Source: Pegea sp. RAD2-039
Lineage: Eukaryota; Chordata; Thaliacea; Salpida; Salpidae
Length of the DNA stretch: 64,000 nt
Direction of reading: 5' to 3'
Assembly: GCA_034620365.1 (NCBI GenBank)
Contig: JAQGEQ010000107.1
Coordinates: 62,001-126,000, forward strand
Shown one piece after another: positions 34,085 through 45,249 of this stretch (position 1 is its first letter; every line of letters begins with the position of its first letter). The translations under genes were made by a program, and so were the position numbers. The notes under the pieces are model-generated. The model was not told the origin of the DNA. It made no database searches and saw only the letters and a list, made by a program, of their open reading frames with translations.

Positions 34085-34410
34085 AGAGTTATTAAAATAA
34101 TGAACTTTCTTTTACACAGGTGAATGAAATGGACTACTTCAGCCATGAACAACCATGCTGTATGCCAGGGTAGAAATTATGGAGATCCAGTTGTTGCCCA
34201 TGCAGCAGGATTCCACTCTCCACTCCAACAAAGCAGCGGAACAGAAGGACTAATGCAGCTACATCCAGCTAACGTCTCAGGAGTTGTCAGAACGACACTG
34301 AGTACAGTGACAATCTGTCTACGAGGCTCCAACTCCGCTTTTAAATTCGGCGTCTTTTATTAATTTAGCTGATAAATCTACCCAGGTTTTTATGAACTTT
34401 TTTTCCTAAT
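34085..34410 (-). mobile_element. tRNA-SINE (long type), headless copy
   Basis: Reverse complement of the body at 8.9-9.17 kb: the aagacgccgaatttaaaagc, gagacgttagctggatgtag and ccgctg landmarks are all present. The tRNA-like head is missing or decayed beyond about 34380. The frame at 34124-34363 is element sequence. Confidence 0.85.
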
Positions 34411-36007
34411 AATGATTTATTAAAACAATTAATAAAATAAGAATTCTTGATTGTTAGCTTCTTAACAAGAAGATTAAGTTCTTTGTATAAAACTGTCTCT
34501 ATATTTTCATATACTTTTTTATTATATTGTTGACAGATAATTTTATACTTATTTTAAAAAGTGAATAAAAAATAGTTTAGTTTAATCTTCAAATGAAATA
34601 TTTTACGTTTAGTCTTCGTAACTAATTGTTTTTAATTTTTAAATAGTATTTAATTTAGATATTATCAAACCAAATTAAACAATCAAGTTAAATTTTGTCA
34701 AATACTTTTGATGGTTTTTAAAAACAAATTGAAAAAGATCAAATTTAACCATTTTTTTGAAATATTTTTAAGTCAGCTACAAGTATTTAAATATCCATTA
34801 TTTGAAAACTTCTAAGGATTCTTTCAAATGAATCTTTTTGTTTCTTTCAAACTGTTTAATCTTTTTAAGGTTTTAGTTTTCATATCAGTTTAATATTTAC
34901 TTATTTTGTTCAGTTACAGAATTTATGAAGATTGTTTCTTTAAGATCTTTTAGACATCTTTTATCCACCTAAAAGTTTTCCAAATAAATCAATTTTATTC
35001 TAACTTTTACTTCATATCATATAAATACTAAAAAGTGTTTTTTTTTAAACAACTTTTCCAGATCAAGTTTTTCCATTCACTTTTTCTATCATCAACATGA
35101 CATGAGTCTTTCAAAACGCTGAAGATACGAGAAGTATGCACTCGTAAGATGATGTAGATATTTTGATAAGATATGTAATCAATCTCAAATTTATTATTTG
35201 ATGATTCTGAATATCTGGATGTTACTGAACAAAAGTTGAAGTTTCATTCTTACTCTTCAGTTGCTAAAAATCATAATTTCTCAGCGTTTGAACTTTTCAA
35301 AGAAATCAACCAATACTTTTTAACTAACTTATATTTAAATAATTGAACTTTTTACCTTTATTTCTATATATTTTTTGATTAGTAATTTTTTTTTATTAGT
35401 CTTAGTCTTTCAAGATGATTTGATTCTATGGTTTTAAGATTTAAAACTGTTTTTTCAAAGATTATGGCTCAATATTGACTTTTTTATTGTTGCTGTTTTT
35501 GAATAAAATTAATAAAAGAACTAAACTTAAATCTCCTAAAAAGTTCTCTACTAATTCATAGTATTTTCTAAATTAAAGAAAATTTGTAGATCAACAAAAC
35601 AGTAAGTATTTCTAAGTTATTTTTAAAGTAACTTTTATCTTCTGGTTATTTTTGATATTTAGTTTATCACATTCAAATTTAATTCACTTTTAAACACTTT
35701 CAACAAACTATCAAATAAAATGTTTTAATATTCTGTAATCCACATTATAGGTTTTTAAATATTCCTTTTTCTAAATTATCATTTTATTCATAAAATTTAT
35801 CAACATCAATTTTGTGTTTCAATTTTATAAGGATTTTCGTCAATTTTTTCATATGTTTAATGTTAATTACTATAATTATCTTTATTTAATATTAATAAGA
35901 AATCTTTGGTGACTAGAGACAAATATCTACAAATTCTATGAATAAAATATAGTACAAAATATAGAATAAATAGATAAATAAAGTAACTGACATAATAGTT
36001 ATTAATA
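34411..36007. other. Intergenic, nothing recognised
   Basis: AT-rich DNA with no supported feature. Confidence 0.35.
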
Positions 36008-36147
36008 TAGTAATACACTAACTATTCTGCTAACACATATTCTCGCCAATAACATCTATTAAGTTAAAAATATAAAAAGTAAAAGATGTAACACATGGTA
36101 TTTCAGTAGTCCTCAAAGTATCTAACAGTGAACAATTACATAATTAT
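36008..36147 (-). mobile_element. Partial dispersed hairpin-tailed element
   Basis: The middle part of the element (gctaacacatattctc, gatgtaacacatgg, cagtagtcctcaaagtat) without the hairpin and tail. Confidence 0.75.
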
Positions 36148-37277
36148 GTTTTTATGAACAATTACTTTGTTTTGTTTTAAAGATTAAGTCTTAGAGTAAG
36201 TTAATTAAGTTGTTTATAAAAATATTCTCAAATTTCATGAACAATTCTCTATTAACCAATTTATTTATAAAAAACTGAATAACTCTCATTTACGTTTGCT
36301 GTTTTGTAAATGTATTCAATTATTGAACATCAACATAAAATATAGTTTAAATTTTTTTGTACTTTTACACTCACCATATAATGACTCTCAGAATAGAGAC
36401 TATTATGTTTGTAAGATTCACTATTATTCTATTTGGAAACATTAATCAGCTGATATTGAAACTATACCATATCAAAACTGCTCAAGAAAATTTTGTAAAT
36501 TATCTGTTATTATAGATTCAAGAATGACATTGCAAGGAATATTTTTATTTAAATGACACCCTAAAGCAAACAAATGATTATTTTTATCATTAAAACTCTT
36601 TTAATCATACATCAGTAATTGTTTTAAATAAAAGTTTGAAAGCATCAAAAAAATACTTCTTTTTCTAAATTTTTAATTTTTTCAATCAGTAGTCTTATAA
36701 AATTAATAATTTATCATTTGATAAAGATTATAATCATTTTATTATTTAGTATGGAAGAAATAATGAAACATTTATAAATAACTATATATTTTTTAAATTG
36801 ATTTTAAAGTTGGGAAATTTTTGTATTTTATTTATTAATATTTGCAAATAAAATATATAAAAAGTCATCTTAAAACAAATCAATTAAAGCAAAGTAAAGT
36901 AAACATTTTAAAAAACTAAGAAAATAAAAAGTAAATGAAAAGTAGTTCTTAGATACAAAGACTTTTATTTCTTATATATAATTACAAAGATCAAATAACA
37001 TGTTTAAGAGATTAAAATATAATTTAAAATATTAGTAAACTTAAAAAACTAGAGCAAGTACAAGTGTTATTTGAAAACGTATATACATCAGATGATGACT
37101 TCTAAATCTTTTTTAATACATTTTCAACTACCATAAGGGGCTGATGGAGAATTAAAGATAAAACCTAAGAAATAGTTATCAAGCTCAAGGAAGACACTCA
37201 AATCACAGAGATAATAACAATTTTAATGAACACTTAAGTTACAGATAAGTGTTCAGCATAAGATATCATCAGATGTA
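36148..37277. other. Intergenic and 3' flank of gene 37278
   Basis: AT-rich with no supported feature. Confidence 0.35.
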
Positions 37278-38090
37278 TTAATGGATTGGTTTCATCGTTA
37301 GATAATAACGATTTTCATCGGTAGTATCGTGATGAGTTGCCATTTGTAAATCATTAACATTTAAATCATCAATTTCTTCATAATTGTTTTCCTCTAAATC
37401 TTCATCATTAGCTAGATCAACTTCGTTGGTATGAACATTAGTAGCTACATCATCAACATTTCCAGTTTCAGGATGATTGTCTTCATCTGATTCTTGCTTC
37501 TTTTTTACAAAATATGCTCCCAAGATCAAACAAAGAATGACTGCAACTAAAAAAAATGAGATAATACAAGATCCAATGACGAAGAAGTTGTTTGTTGTTT
37601 CTAAAGTTGGTTTTGTTCTTAGTGCTTCATCCAATTTATTATTCTTTAAGCACAAAAAAGAATATGGAGCTTTATAAGAAGAAGAGAATAATTGATGTTC
37701 AAAAGGTCGAAAAAGAATAAGACTTCTACATCTGTTTTCTGTAAGATTTTGTGATAAGCTAAGATTATCTGATGGTAATATGAAACTTGGTTGATAATTA
37801 GACCCATTAAATTCAGTTCCATCTTGCCAACTGTAGAATCCATCCTTACAATTAAGCCCAATAATCATGACATTCAATCTTTCAATAATGAAACCACTAT
37901 TAGCTTCACGTTTACAATTTGTGAGTTTATTAGAAATCTCATCAACTATTGATTGATTAGGTAATGAAATTAATGATCCATTATTTTCATCACAATATTT
38001 AATAGCTTCATTTTTAGACTTTTTTTTAAGCACAACTTCAACCTGACCAACAGTCGAATTAAAGAATTTCTGACACTTTTTATGAAACAT
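37278..38090 (-). CDS. C-type-lectin-like receptor, YxxM tail (cluster member 5)
   Basis: 270 residues. The lectin-like domain is 6-148 (CQKFFNSTVGQVEVV, KYCDENNGSL, IIGLNC, SWQDG, FLCLKN). A very short stalk (RTKPTLETT) precedes the helix at about 169-194 and VKKKQ. The tail is acidic, with NYEEIDD and a C-terminal YYLTM (YxxM). The transmembrane segment is nearly identical to that of 9640, making this the repeat-free sister of the stalk-expanded gene. Upstream, acceptor-like cttag and attcag lie just before attcaaATG, as in 9640. Confidence 0.85.
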   Translation of the reverse strand: MFHKKCQKFFNSTVGQVEVVLKKKSKNEAIKYCDENNGSLISLPNQSIVDEISNKLTNCKREANSGFIIERLNVMIIGLNCKDGFYSWQDGTEFNGSNYQPSFILPSDNLSLSQNLTENRCRSLILFRPFEHQLFSSSYKAPYSFLCLKNNKLDEALRTKPTLETTNNFFVIGSCIISFFLVAVILCLILGAYFVKKKQESDEDNHPETGNVDDVATNVHTNEVDLANDEDLEENNYEEIDDLNVNDLQMATHHDTTDENRYYLTMKPIH

Positions 38091-38595
38091 TTGAATACTG
38101 AATACTAAGCAACTAAATTTTAATATTTTTAAATCTATTTCTTAGTTAGCTTTACTTTTTATTTAAAGAGCTTTTATTTGAAATTTTGATAAATATTATT
38201 TTTAATAGCTTTAGTAAAGAATATTTTTTTTAAACACATTTTCGTTGTAGATTGTTTTAAAGATTAAAAAATATTTGCACTGTTGTAAAATAAATAAACA
38301 TTTATTTAATTTAGTTTTCTTTTCAAACAGATTCATAATAATAACTTGGAAGCTTTGTTAACCAAATAGTAAATCCTAAATTTTAAGAAAATGTTTTTAA
38401 ATAATATTTTATAACTGCATTAGTACTTTGCTTATGATTCATGGTTACTGTTAGTTTCTTGAAAAATATTTTGAAACACTCTTAACTAACAAATCATCTA
38501 TGCTTTTACTAAGAGTTCAATTTTTAAAGATTGCTATAAAATATAAACTAGTAAAATACTTACTAATTTATTTCTAAAGTATTTCTAAGGTGTAA
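38091..38595. other. 5' flank of gene 37278
   Basis: AT-rich, no supported feature. Confidence 0.3.
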
Positions 38596-38750
38596 ATTAT
38601 TGATTTATTTCAATAAATACGAAAGAGGGTGCCTGAAAAGAGCACCTCCCGCTAACACACATTCTCACAAATAACATCTATTTAGTCAAAAATATAGAAG
38701 GAAAAAGATGTAACACATGGCATTTCAGTAGTCCTCAAAGCATATAGCAG
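38596..38750 (-). mobile_element. Dispersed hairpin-tailed element, 3' half
   Basis: Read on plus: tttcaataaatacg, the hairpin gggtgcctgaaaagagcacc, gctaacacacattctc, then gatgtaacacatgg and cagtagtcctcaaagcatat, ending near agcag. A 5'-truncated minus-strand copy. Confidence 0.85.
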
Positions 38751-40493
38751 AATCTACAAGAAAAATACTTTCTTAAGGTATTAAATATCATTTATTAGAT
38801 CTATTTTATGATTTTTTAATCTATTTAAAGTCATTAGAATTATATTTACTTTGGAAACTGTAAACAGAATGGTAGTCTTATTGAAAATTAAGTAAAAGTT
38901 CAACAAATTCATTTCAAGAAAAAAGATATCTTTAAAGCTGTTTTAGAGTTCATAATTTCTAAAGTAAAACGAGTTGTTGTCTTACAGGAAGTTAAATCAC
39001 TTAATGATTAATCAAACATTTATCAGATGTTCTTATATTGTTATATCTTTTTTATTTTTCTTTAAAAATTACATTTGTTTGATATACAAACTTTTTAAAA
39101 CTAGTTCTTGTGTTTACAGTTTAAATCTTCTGTTGTCTCAAATGTTACAAATAGGTGAAAATAAATACTTTTTAAGTAAGGGTTTTATTTCACAAAATTC
39201 TTATTGATTCATTTTACTGATCAGAAAATATATTTCCAATTTTATAATTCTTTTAAAGATTAATTTTTTAAAATAAAACTATCAATTATATCTCAATTTT
39301 AAATCATTAAATATCAAAAGGTAATTCATAAATTCTACAAAAATATCTTTTCATCAAATAATATTTACGTTTAAAAACGTATTTCTTATTTAGCTTTGGT
39401 GAATTTTATTACCCCAGATAATAAACTGCTTATAAAGATTTTATAAACAAGTTTATAAACATGAGAAGTTTTTAGAATTGTAGATATAAGAATCTTATAA
39501 ATCTATCTAAGATTACTTTAATACATTTATAGGATTCTTGTTCCATCTCTAAGATCCGTGGTCTTTAATATTGCTCTTGAAAACCTCTTATCTTTAGTGA
39601 GACCCTGTCTGCCGTCTGTTTGTTTCTTTTCAAGTCAATTAGTTGATGGAGCAAAATTTAATTTCTAAAACATAAATAATTGTTTTGTTTAAGTCATCGA
39701 TACATTAGAAAAACTAAAATAAATTTTCTTGGTTTAGTCACAGAATGTTCAAGAAGAGATGATAATATTTCTTATCTAGGTTTATGTACTGAATTAAATG
39801 AATCACCGAATTCCACAGATAATAACCTTTTAACATAATTGTAATTCACATAGAGGTCATCTAGGTTTAACTCTTTTGAAATATTTGTTATAACTCTTCA
39901 TAAAAATCCTTTTTTAGTAAATGTAAAACATTTGAAATAACTTTCTTAGCAAATAATGGTGATTTAAATCTTAACCTTTCCCTAATTAATCATAAAAACT
40001 AGAAAGTTTCTTCATTTGATTTATTTTAAAGAGCTTAAAGGTCTTTTCTGCTTTTAGCTAAAGTTAATCACAAGTTAAAGATTATAGGTCTAAAACTAAA
40101 AAAAACATTTTTCTTACTGAGAAAATGTAAAAAATAATGTATTAAAGAACTAGATGTTTAATTCTTCTATAAAAACAAAATCATTCCACAAATCATTTAT
40201 TTTGTTTCTTTCAATCAAAAACAATTTGATTTCGGTGACAGAAATAAGATGTTTAGAACCAATTACAAAATTATTATTTATTTTCAACACAATTAATATC
40301 TTAAAATGATTCAACTTTCAAACTAAAAGTGAAAAAATTGATTTTTATAAAGATTTACTTTAAATCTAAAAAAAATGGTAATAAATCTGGGTTTTAAATT
40401 CTTAAATATTTTCACTCAGATAGTACAGATAGAAAAATAAAAAAAAAAGTTTATAGTTAGATAAAAACATTAAACAATTTATATTTTTATATA
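38751..40493. other. Intergenic, nothing recognised
   Basis: AT-rich. A patch at 39540-39640 is less AT-rich (includes gaccctgtctgccgtctg) but has no identifiable feature. The frame at 38974-39207 is not supported. Confidence 0.35.
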
Positions 40494-41249
40494 TTATTTA
40501 TTTTTGCTAGTATCAGTAGTTTTAATAGACGTATAATCTTTATCAAGGTTCATATTATAAACAATATTTATTCTTTCTTCATGTTCATTTGTTGGATTAT
40601 CGATTTCACAATAAATATTTTCATCATCTACATTTCTTTCATTGCAATCTTCATCAGCAGTTGATCTTTCCTTCTTCTTCTTCAAGATAACACTCTTTAA
40701 AATGATCCCACAAATAATAGCAAATAGTAAAAACAAACTAACAAGCAAACCAACAACAATAGAATTATTTGCTTCTGTTTGTTTAGGTGTTATTGGGGTA
40801 AAGCTTGTTGTTGTTACTAATGTTTGATTGAAACTTTGGTTCTTTAAACACAAAAATGGAAGTTTACAATTTTCGCATTTCTTTGAGATATAAAGTTGTT
40901 TATATGTTGGAAGCAGAAAAATCTTTTCACAATCCTTTGATAAACTCGAACTTGGTTCATAATTTGTCTCGACAAATTTTTCACCATCTATCCAGTTCCT
41001 ATTTTGACAATCTAACCCAATATTCCAAAATCTATTTTTCCTTTTTATTTCAGATTTTCTATCTTTACCTTCATCATAGCAGTCTTCAAGTTTATCAGAT
41101 ACTTCATCAACTATCTCCTGATTATGTAATGGAATCAACATCCCATCATTTTCTTCACAATATTCGATGGCTTTAGATTTACTTTTATCTTCATCTACAA
41201 TTTCTATCTCGCCAATACTAGACTCCATAAATTTGTTGCATTTCAACAT
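40494..41249 (-). CDS. C-type-lectin-like receptor (cluster member 6)
   Basis: 251 residues. The lectin-like domain is 4-135 (CNKFMESSIGEIEIV, YCEENDGMLIPLHNQ, FWNIGLDC, WIDGEKF, FLCLKN). The stalk is Thr-rich (QTLVTTTSFTPITPKQTE), the helix about 163-186, followed by KKKKER. Tail tyrosines are IYCEI, VYNMN and DYTSI; the terminal YxxM of most members is missing. An in-frame TAA lies six bases before the ATG (ttataaattATG) with no AG between them, so the protein starts here and has no signal peptide. About 130 bp upstream are shared with 43632 and 45250. Confidence 0.85.
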   Translation of the reverse strand: MLKCNKFMESSIGEIEIVDEDKSKSKAIEYCEENDGMLIPLHNQEIVDEVSDKLEDCYDEGKDRKSEIKRKNRFWNIGLDCQNRNWIDGEKFVETNYEPSSSLSKDCEKIFLLPTYKQLYISKKCENCKLPFLCLKNQSFNQTLVTTTSFTPITPKQTEANNSIVVGLLVSLFLLFAIICGIILKSVILKKKKERSTADEDCNERNVDDENIYCEIDNPTNEHEERINIVYNMNLDKDYTSIKTTDTSKNK

Positions 41250-41395
41250 AATTTATAAAATTAAATTTACTCTTTCGGAAAATAAAAATATCTAATATTT
41301 GAAGCCTTTGAAAATATCTAAATCGATGCTAATGAAACTAATATTTATTTACTAGAAGACATAAAAAATATTTTCAAATACTTCAAAATCTGTCT
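41250..41395 (-). promoter_or_regulatory. Conserved upstream block of receptor genes (copy 1)
   Basis: The sequence just 5' of gene 40494 (aaatatctaatatttgaagc and flanks) is largely the same as that 5' of genes 43632 and 45250. Noncoding conservation to about 130 bp beyond the ATG suggests a shared promoter/5' UTR or simply recent duplication. Confidence 0.5.
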
Positions 41396-41554
41396 AAACA
41401 TTTCTAAGTTATTATAAACTTTACAGACAGCTAAAGAGATAGAAAGGAAGTTTGATTAATCACATTATTGTTATTGAAACATTTACTAGATTTAGTTCAA
41501 GTCATTTTACACATTTCTTTCTTTATAATTTTTCCATGTAGTATGAAATAGTTT

Positions 41555-41709
41555 ACTGTTATTTGCTTTGAGGACTACTGAAATGCCATGTGTTACATCT
41601 TTTGCTTTCTATATTTCTAACTAAATAGATGTTATTTGTGAGAATGTGTGTTAGTGAGAGGTGCTCTTTTCAGGCACCCTCCTTCGCATTTATTGTAATA
41701 AATAAATAA
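41555..41709 (+). mobile_element. Dispersed hairpin-tailed element, 3' half
   Basis: A plus-strand copy from gctttgaggactactgaaat through the conserved middle to the hairpin aggtgctc/caggcacc and taataaataaataac tail. Confidence 0.85.
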
Positions 41710-42488
41710 CTTAAGTTTATCAATTGAAAAAAAAAATTGTTAAAAATTTTGATACAATTAAATGCTTATATAAATATGAAGTTAATACCATCACAAAAAA
41801 CTAGTTTTCTAATTAGTGTTCTCATTATTTAATATTTACATTTTTTATTTCATACAATATCTACAACTCATTAAGATAAAATCTTGAAAAGTTTATAAAA
41901 TTCATTTTTTGTTTATGACCTGTCGTAATTTCAGTAAAAAACGGTTTCATATATTGACTAAGTTCAATTCTTTTTGAATCATTTAAAATAAAACTGTTTA
42001 AATTATTAGTCTTAAAACACATGATTGTATGTTAAAAATAGATCACTATAGCAAAGATGGTTTAGGATCTTCTTTTAATTCTTAGAAATTTATTTCAAAA
42101 CTCATTTTACACATGTTTAAAAATTGACAAGAAGCTAGAAATTAATTCTCTGGAAATATCTGAGACCGCTTATCTAGAAAAATGAATTCATAGCTGCATC
42201 TATTAACAAAAGAGCGACAATCCCTAAAGTCAACTTCTTAAAGATACTTAAAGAATGAAAAGAGCAAGGTCTTTACTACGGATTATTTTCAGAGTATTTG
42301 GAGATTTTTGTATCTTTTAATGAAACGAAAAGACAATTTGAAATTTTATTCAGAATCCGTCAAAATGTCTTTATTTGTAATTCTAACTTCTGTATTTACG
42401 TTTAACTTTAATTATTTTATAACTGATTATTCTAATTTATTTAGAGCTTTCACTTTGGATAAAGTAATTGTCAATTTTGATTCAGAAA
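41710..42488. other. Intergenic, nothing recognised
   Basis: AT-rich. The 87-codon frame at 42308 runs into the mobile element and is not supported. Confidence 0.35.
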
Positions 42489-42760
42489 TTGTCATATCAG
42501 AATCACTTGTGTTGTTCAAGCAGAAGTTGAATCGTTATAATATTGCCAACATTGTCATTTCTAAACTGTGATTTTTTATGTGAATATTCTATGTAATTGT
42601 TCACTGGTATATGCTTTGAAGGGTATCGAAATGTCATGTGTTACATCTTTTGCTTTCTATATTTCTAACTTAATAGATGTAATTTGTGAGAATGTGTGTT
42701 AGCGAGAGGTGCTCTCTTCAGGCACCCTCCTTCACATTTTTTGTAATAAATAAATAACTT
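42489..42760 (+). mobile_element. Nearly full-length dispersed hairpin-tailed element
   Basis: A plus-strand copy with tcagaatcacttgtgttgtt, attgccaacattgtcatttc, the conserved middle, the hairpin gaggtgctctcttcaggcac and taataaataaa. About 20-30 bp of the 5' end present at 52.1 kb are missing. Confidence 0.85.
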
Positions 42761-43533
42761 TTCATTTTTATTTTACAAACTTTCTTTAGATTATAATCTT
42801 AAATTATTAAATTTAAAATTAGAAATAAATAATAAATTTTTAGATTATATAATAATGATAATAAAATGAAAAAGATTTAAAAAAATATATTTATATTTTA
42901 ATTTATTCTTTTTTACAACTTTGTTCCAAAGAAATAGTTTTTTTTTCAAGTTCAGGAAATTAGTAAAATTGATACTCAGCTATTTTGGAAAAATAAATTT
43001 AAAGTTTAATTATTTTCTAATTGTTCTAGTTGTAGCTTTTTAATTTGTTAAAAGCTAAAGCTGAATTTAATCAACTAATACCTAATCTAATAAATAAATT
43101 ATATATAAAATATTACAGCTGTAAATATTCCATACTTTTAGATTCAAGTCTTTTATTCTCGAATTTAACCTGAAAAAGTTTCATTTTTATCATAATATGC
43201 TGATTATAAACTGATCTGTTGGCTCCATATACTTAATAATAAAGACAGAAATTTGATTCACTTCATTTTATTGGCTAGTGTTTTTATTAAAATATAAACT
43301 TTAATACAAAATTTGAGCTTGAAACTAATAGAAGAGAAAAACTGTTCTAACATTTTTACATTTTATTTTTTTTATAGAAATTGATTTCATTACATGTGTT
43401 ATGACTGTTTATAAAAATTTGTATTTTTGATATTTTTTTATTCCTTATTTAATAAAAAGGTACAAATATCATATTTGAAAAATCTAATCTGAAATAATTA
43501 TGCCTAATTTTGGCGAGATGGTCTCGTCCAATA
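42761..43533. other. Intergenic, nothing recognised
   Basis: AT-rich DNA with no supported feature. Confidence 0.3.
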
Positions 43534-43631
43534 TCGTACAATTTTAAAATGAGTTAGTAACAAGTGAGTTAGCAATTTTGATTTTATTTAAAAGTTACTA
43601 AATATTACAAATCAAAAATAAATTCTAAAAG

Positions 43632-44468
43632 TTACAATTTTCCACGAATTGGTTGAAGATAATGATGATTAACATCAATATCTTCCATATCGATATAATC
43701 AGCTTCATGATGTACATTTGGAAGAGTATATCTTCTTTCTTGATGCTCACTTTCTATACCATCTACTTCCTGATAAAAATGTTGATCATTTCTGTTACTA
43801 GAGTCTTCGTTTTCATATTGAACCTCATCAGGAACTAGTCTTTGCTTCTTTTTTTGATAAAAAATATTTATAATAAAACCACAAATAATTACAAGTAACA
43901 AAAATATACTAACAGAAAAACCGATAACAACAGAATTATTTGTTTCTGTTATTCCATTATCAGCATCCAAATTTGGAGTTGGTTTTAAAATTGGTTCATC
44001 AAATAACATTTGTGATTTTATTGTTGATATCTTGGTCTCAAATTTTTTATTCTTTAAACACATAAATGGGTTTTTATCTTTATATAAGAGAAATGGATTC
44101 GAAAAACAAGAAAAGAGTTTATGGTTGGCAGGGTTAAGAAAAATATTTTTACATGCATATCTTGACAAGCGTAAACCTCCATACTTGCCCTCATAAAAAT
44201 GTTCTCCATCTTGCCAGTTATATCTTTCATCTTTATGATCAAGTCCAATCATCCACAATACTCGTTTCCTACCAACCACATGTCCACTTTCATTAAAACA
44301 ATCAACCAATTTATCTGATACTTCATCAACTACTGACTGATTATGGAATGGAATCAACATTCCATCATTCTCTTCACAATACTTAACTGCTTCAGATTTA
44401 GTTTTAAGGTCATCAACAATCTCTATGACTCCAATACTAGACTCTATAAATTTTTTGCATTTCAACAT
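43632..44468 (-). CDS. C-type-lectin-like receptor, duplicate a (cluster member 7)
   Basis: 278 residues. The lectin-like domain is 4-137 (CKKFIESSIGVIEIV, YCEENDGMLIPFHNQ, LWMIGLDH, NWQDG, FMCLKN). The cysteine conserved in GLDC is His here, so one disulfide may be lost; duplicate b keeps it. The helix is about 178-203, followed by QKKKQR. The tail has FYQEV, YTLP, DYIDM (YxxM) and HYLQP. An in-frame TAA six bases upstream of the ATG fixes the start and excludes an upstream in-frame leader on this exon. It differs from 45250 at some two dozen residues, mostly in the ectodomain. Confidence 0.85.
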   Translation of the reverse strand: MLKCKKFIESSIGVIEIVDDLKTKSEAVKYCEENDGMLIPFHNQSVVDEVSDKLVDCFNESGHVVGRKRVLWMIGLDHKDERYNWQDGEHFYEGKYGGLRLSRYACKNIFLNPANHKLFSCFSNPFLLYKDKNPFMCLKNKKFETKISTIKSQMLFDEPILKPTPNLDADNGITETNNSVVIGFSVSIFLLLVIICGFIINIFYQKKKQRLVPDEVQYENEDSSNRNDQHFYQEVDGIESEHQERRYTLPNVHHEADYIDMEDIDVNHHYLQPIRGKL

Positions 44469-44600
44469 AATTTATAAAATTAAATTTAATGTTTGAGGAA
44501 ATAAAAATATCTAATATTTGAAGCCTTTCAAAATATATAAATTGATGTTAATAAAACTAATATTTATTATAAGACATAAAAAACATTTTCAAGTAACTCA
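44469..44600 (-). promoter_or_regulatory. Conserved upstream block of receptor genes (copy 2)
   Basis: Same block as at 41250-41395, with small substitutions. Confidence 0.5.
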
Positions 44601-44828
44601 ATAAAAATTGAAACGTTTTAGCTACTTCAGTGCCTAAAAAACCTTCTAAAAAATTTGAAAGTAAGTTATCTATTTAAACATTTTTGTAACAGAAAATAAG
44701 AAACATTAATGAGTCATAGTTCTCACTAATCACTAGTATCACGTTTTTATTATTCGTATTTTGTGTAATTTTGGGTTCTTTTGACAACCTTATATTAACT
44801 AAGTTGCTATAATGATAATAGTGCATGG

Positions 44829-44958
44829 ATGCCATATCAAATTACATAGAATTTTAATGATATAAAAAATCACAGTTTAGAAATGGCAATATTGGCATTA
44901 TTATAACGATTCAACTTATACTTGAACAACACGAGTGATTCTGACATGACATTGTCAT
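44829..44958 (-). mobile_element. 5' part of dispersed hairpin-tailed element
   Basis: Matches the 5' half of the element (aaaaaatcacagtttagaaa, gaacaacacgagtgattctg), lacks the hairpin end, and was duplicated along with the gene. Confidence 0.75.
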
Positions 44959-44995
44959 AACAATGTTATAACAAGAGCTTGTTGCAGCATTTATG

Positions 44996-45102
44996 TCCAA
45001 CTGGACTCATATTTGTTACAGGGACACATAAAACCCGGGTAGAAGGGACCTTGTGGATCAGTTTTATGACAAAACTTCTAGAAGACGCCGAATTTAACAG
45101 CG
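44996..45102 (+). mobile_element. tRNA-SINE (long type) fragment at duplication junction
   Basis: Matches 8868-8970 (ggtagaagggaccttgtgg, gaagacgccgaattta) without the tRNA-like head. It sits exactly between the two copies of the receptor duplication. Confidence 0.85.
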
Positions 45103-45249
45103 TTTCTGCATTTTGAAAAACTAAGATCATATGCATCTTCAAACTAAAAGATCGTACAATTTTTAAATGAGTTAGTAACAAGTGAGTTAGCAATTTTGAT
45201 TTTATTTAAAAGTTACTAAATATTACAAATCAAAAATAAATTCTAAAAG

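Larger units (their letters stand above)
43534..44995. repeat. Tandem segmental duplication, unit 1
   Basis: This 1.46-kb block, from tcgtacaatttt to gttgcagcatttatg, is repeated at 45152-46603 with few differences. It contains a whole receptor gene, its 5' flank and a fragment of the dispersed element. Confidence 0.95.

Noticed and set aside
40642-41176. Plus-strand frames opposite receptor 40494 (and similar ones at 43653, 45271, 45762, 49348, 53090)
   Set aside because: Antisense shadows of the receptor coding regions.
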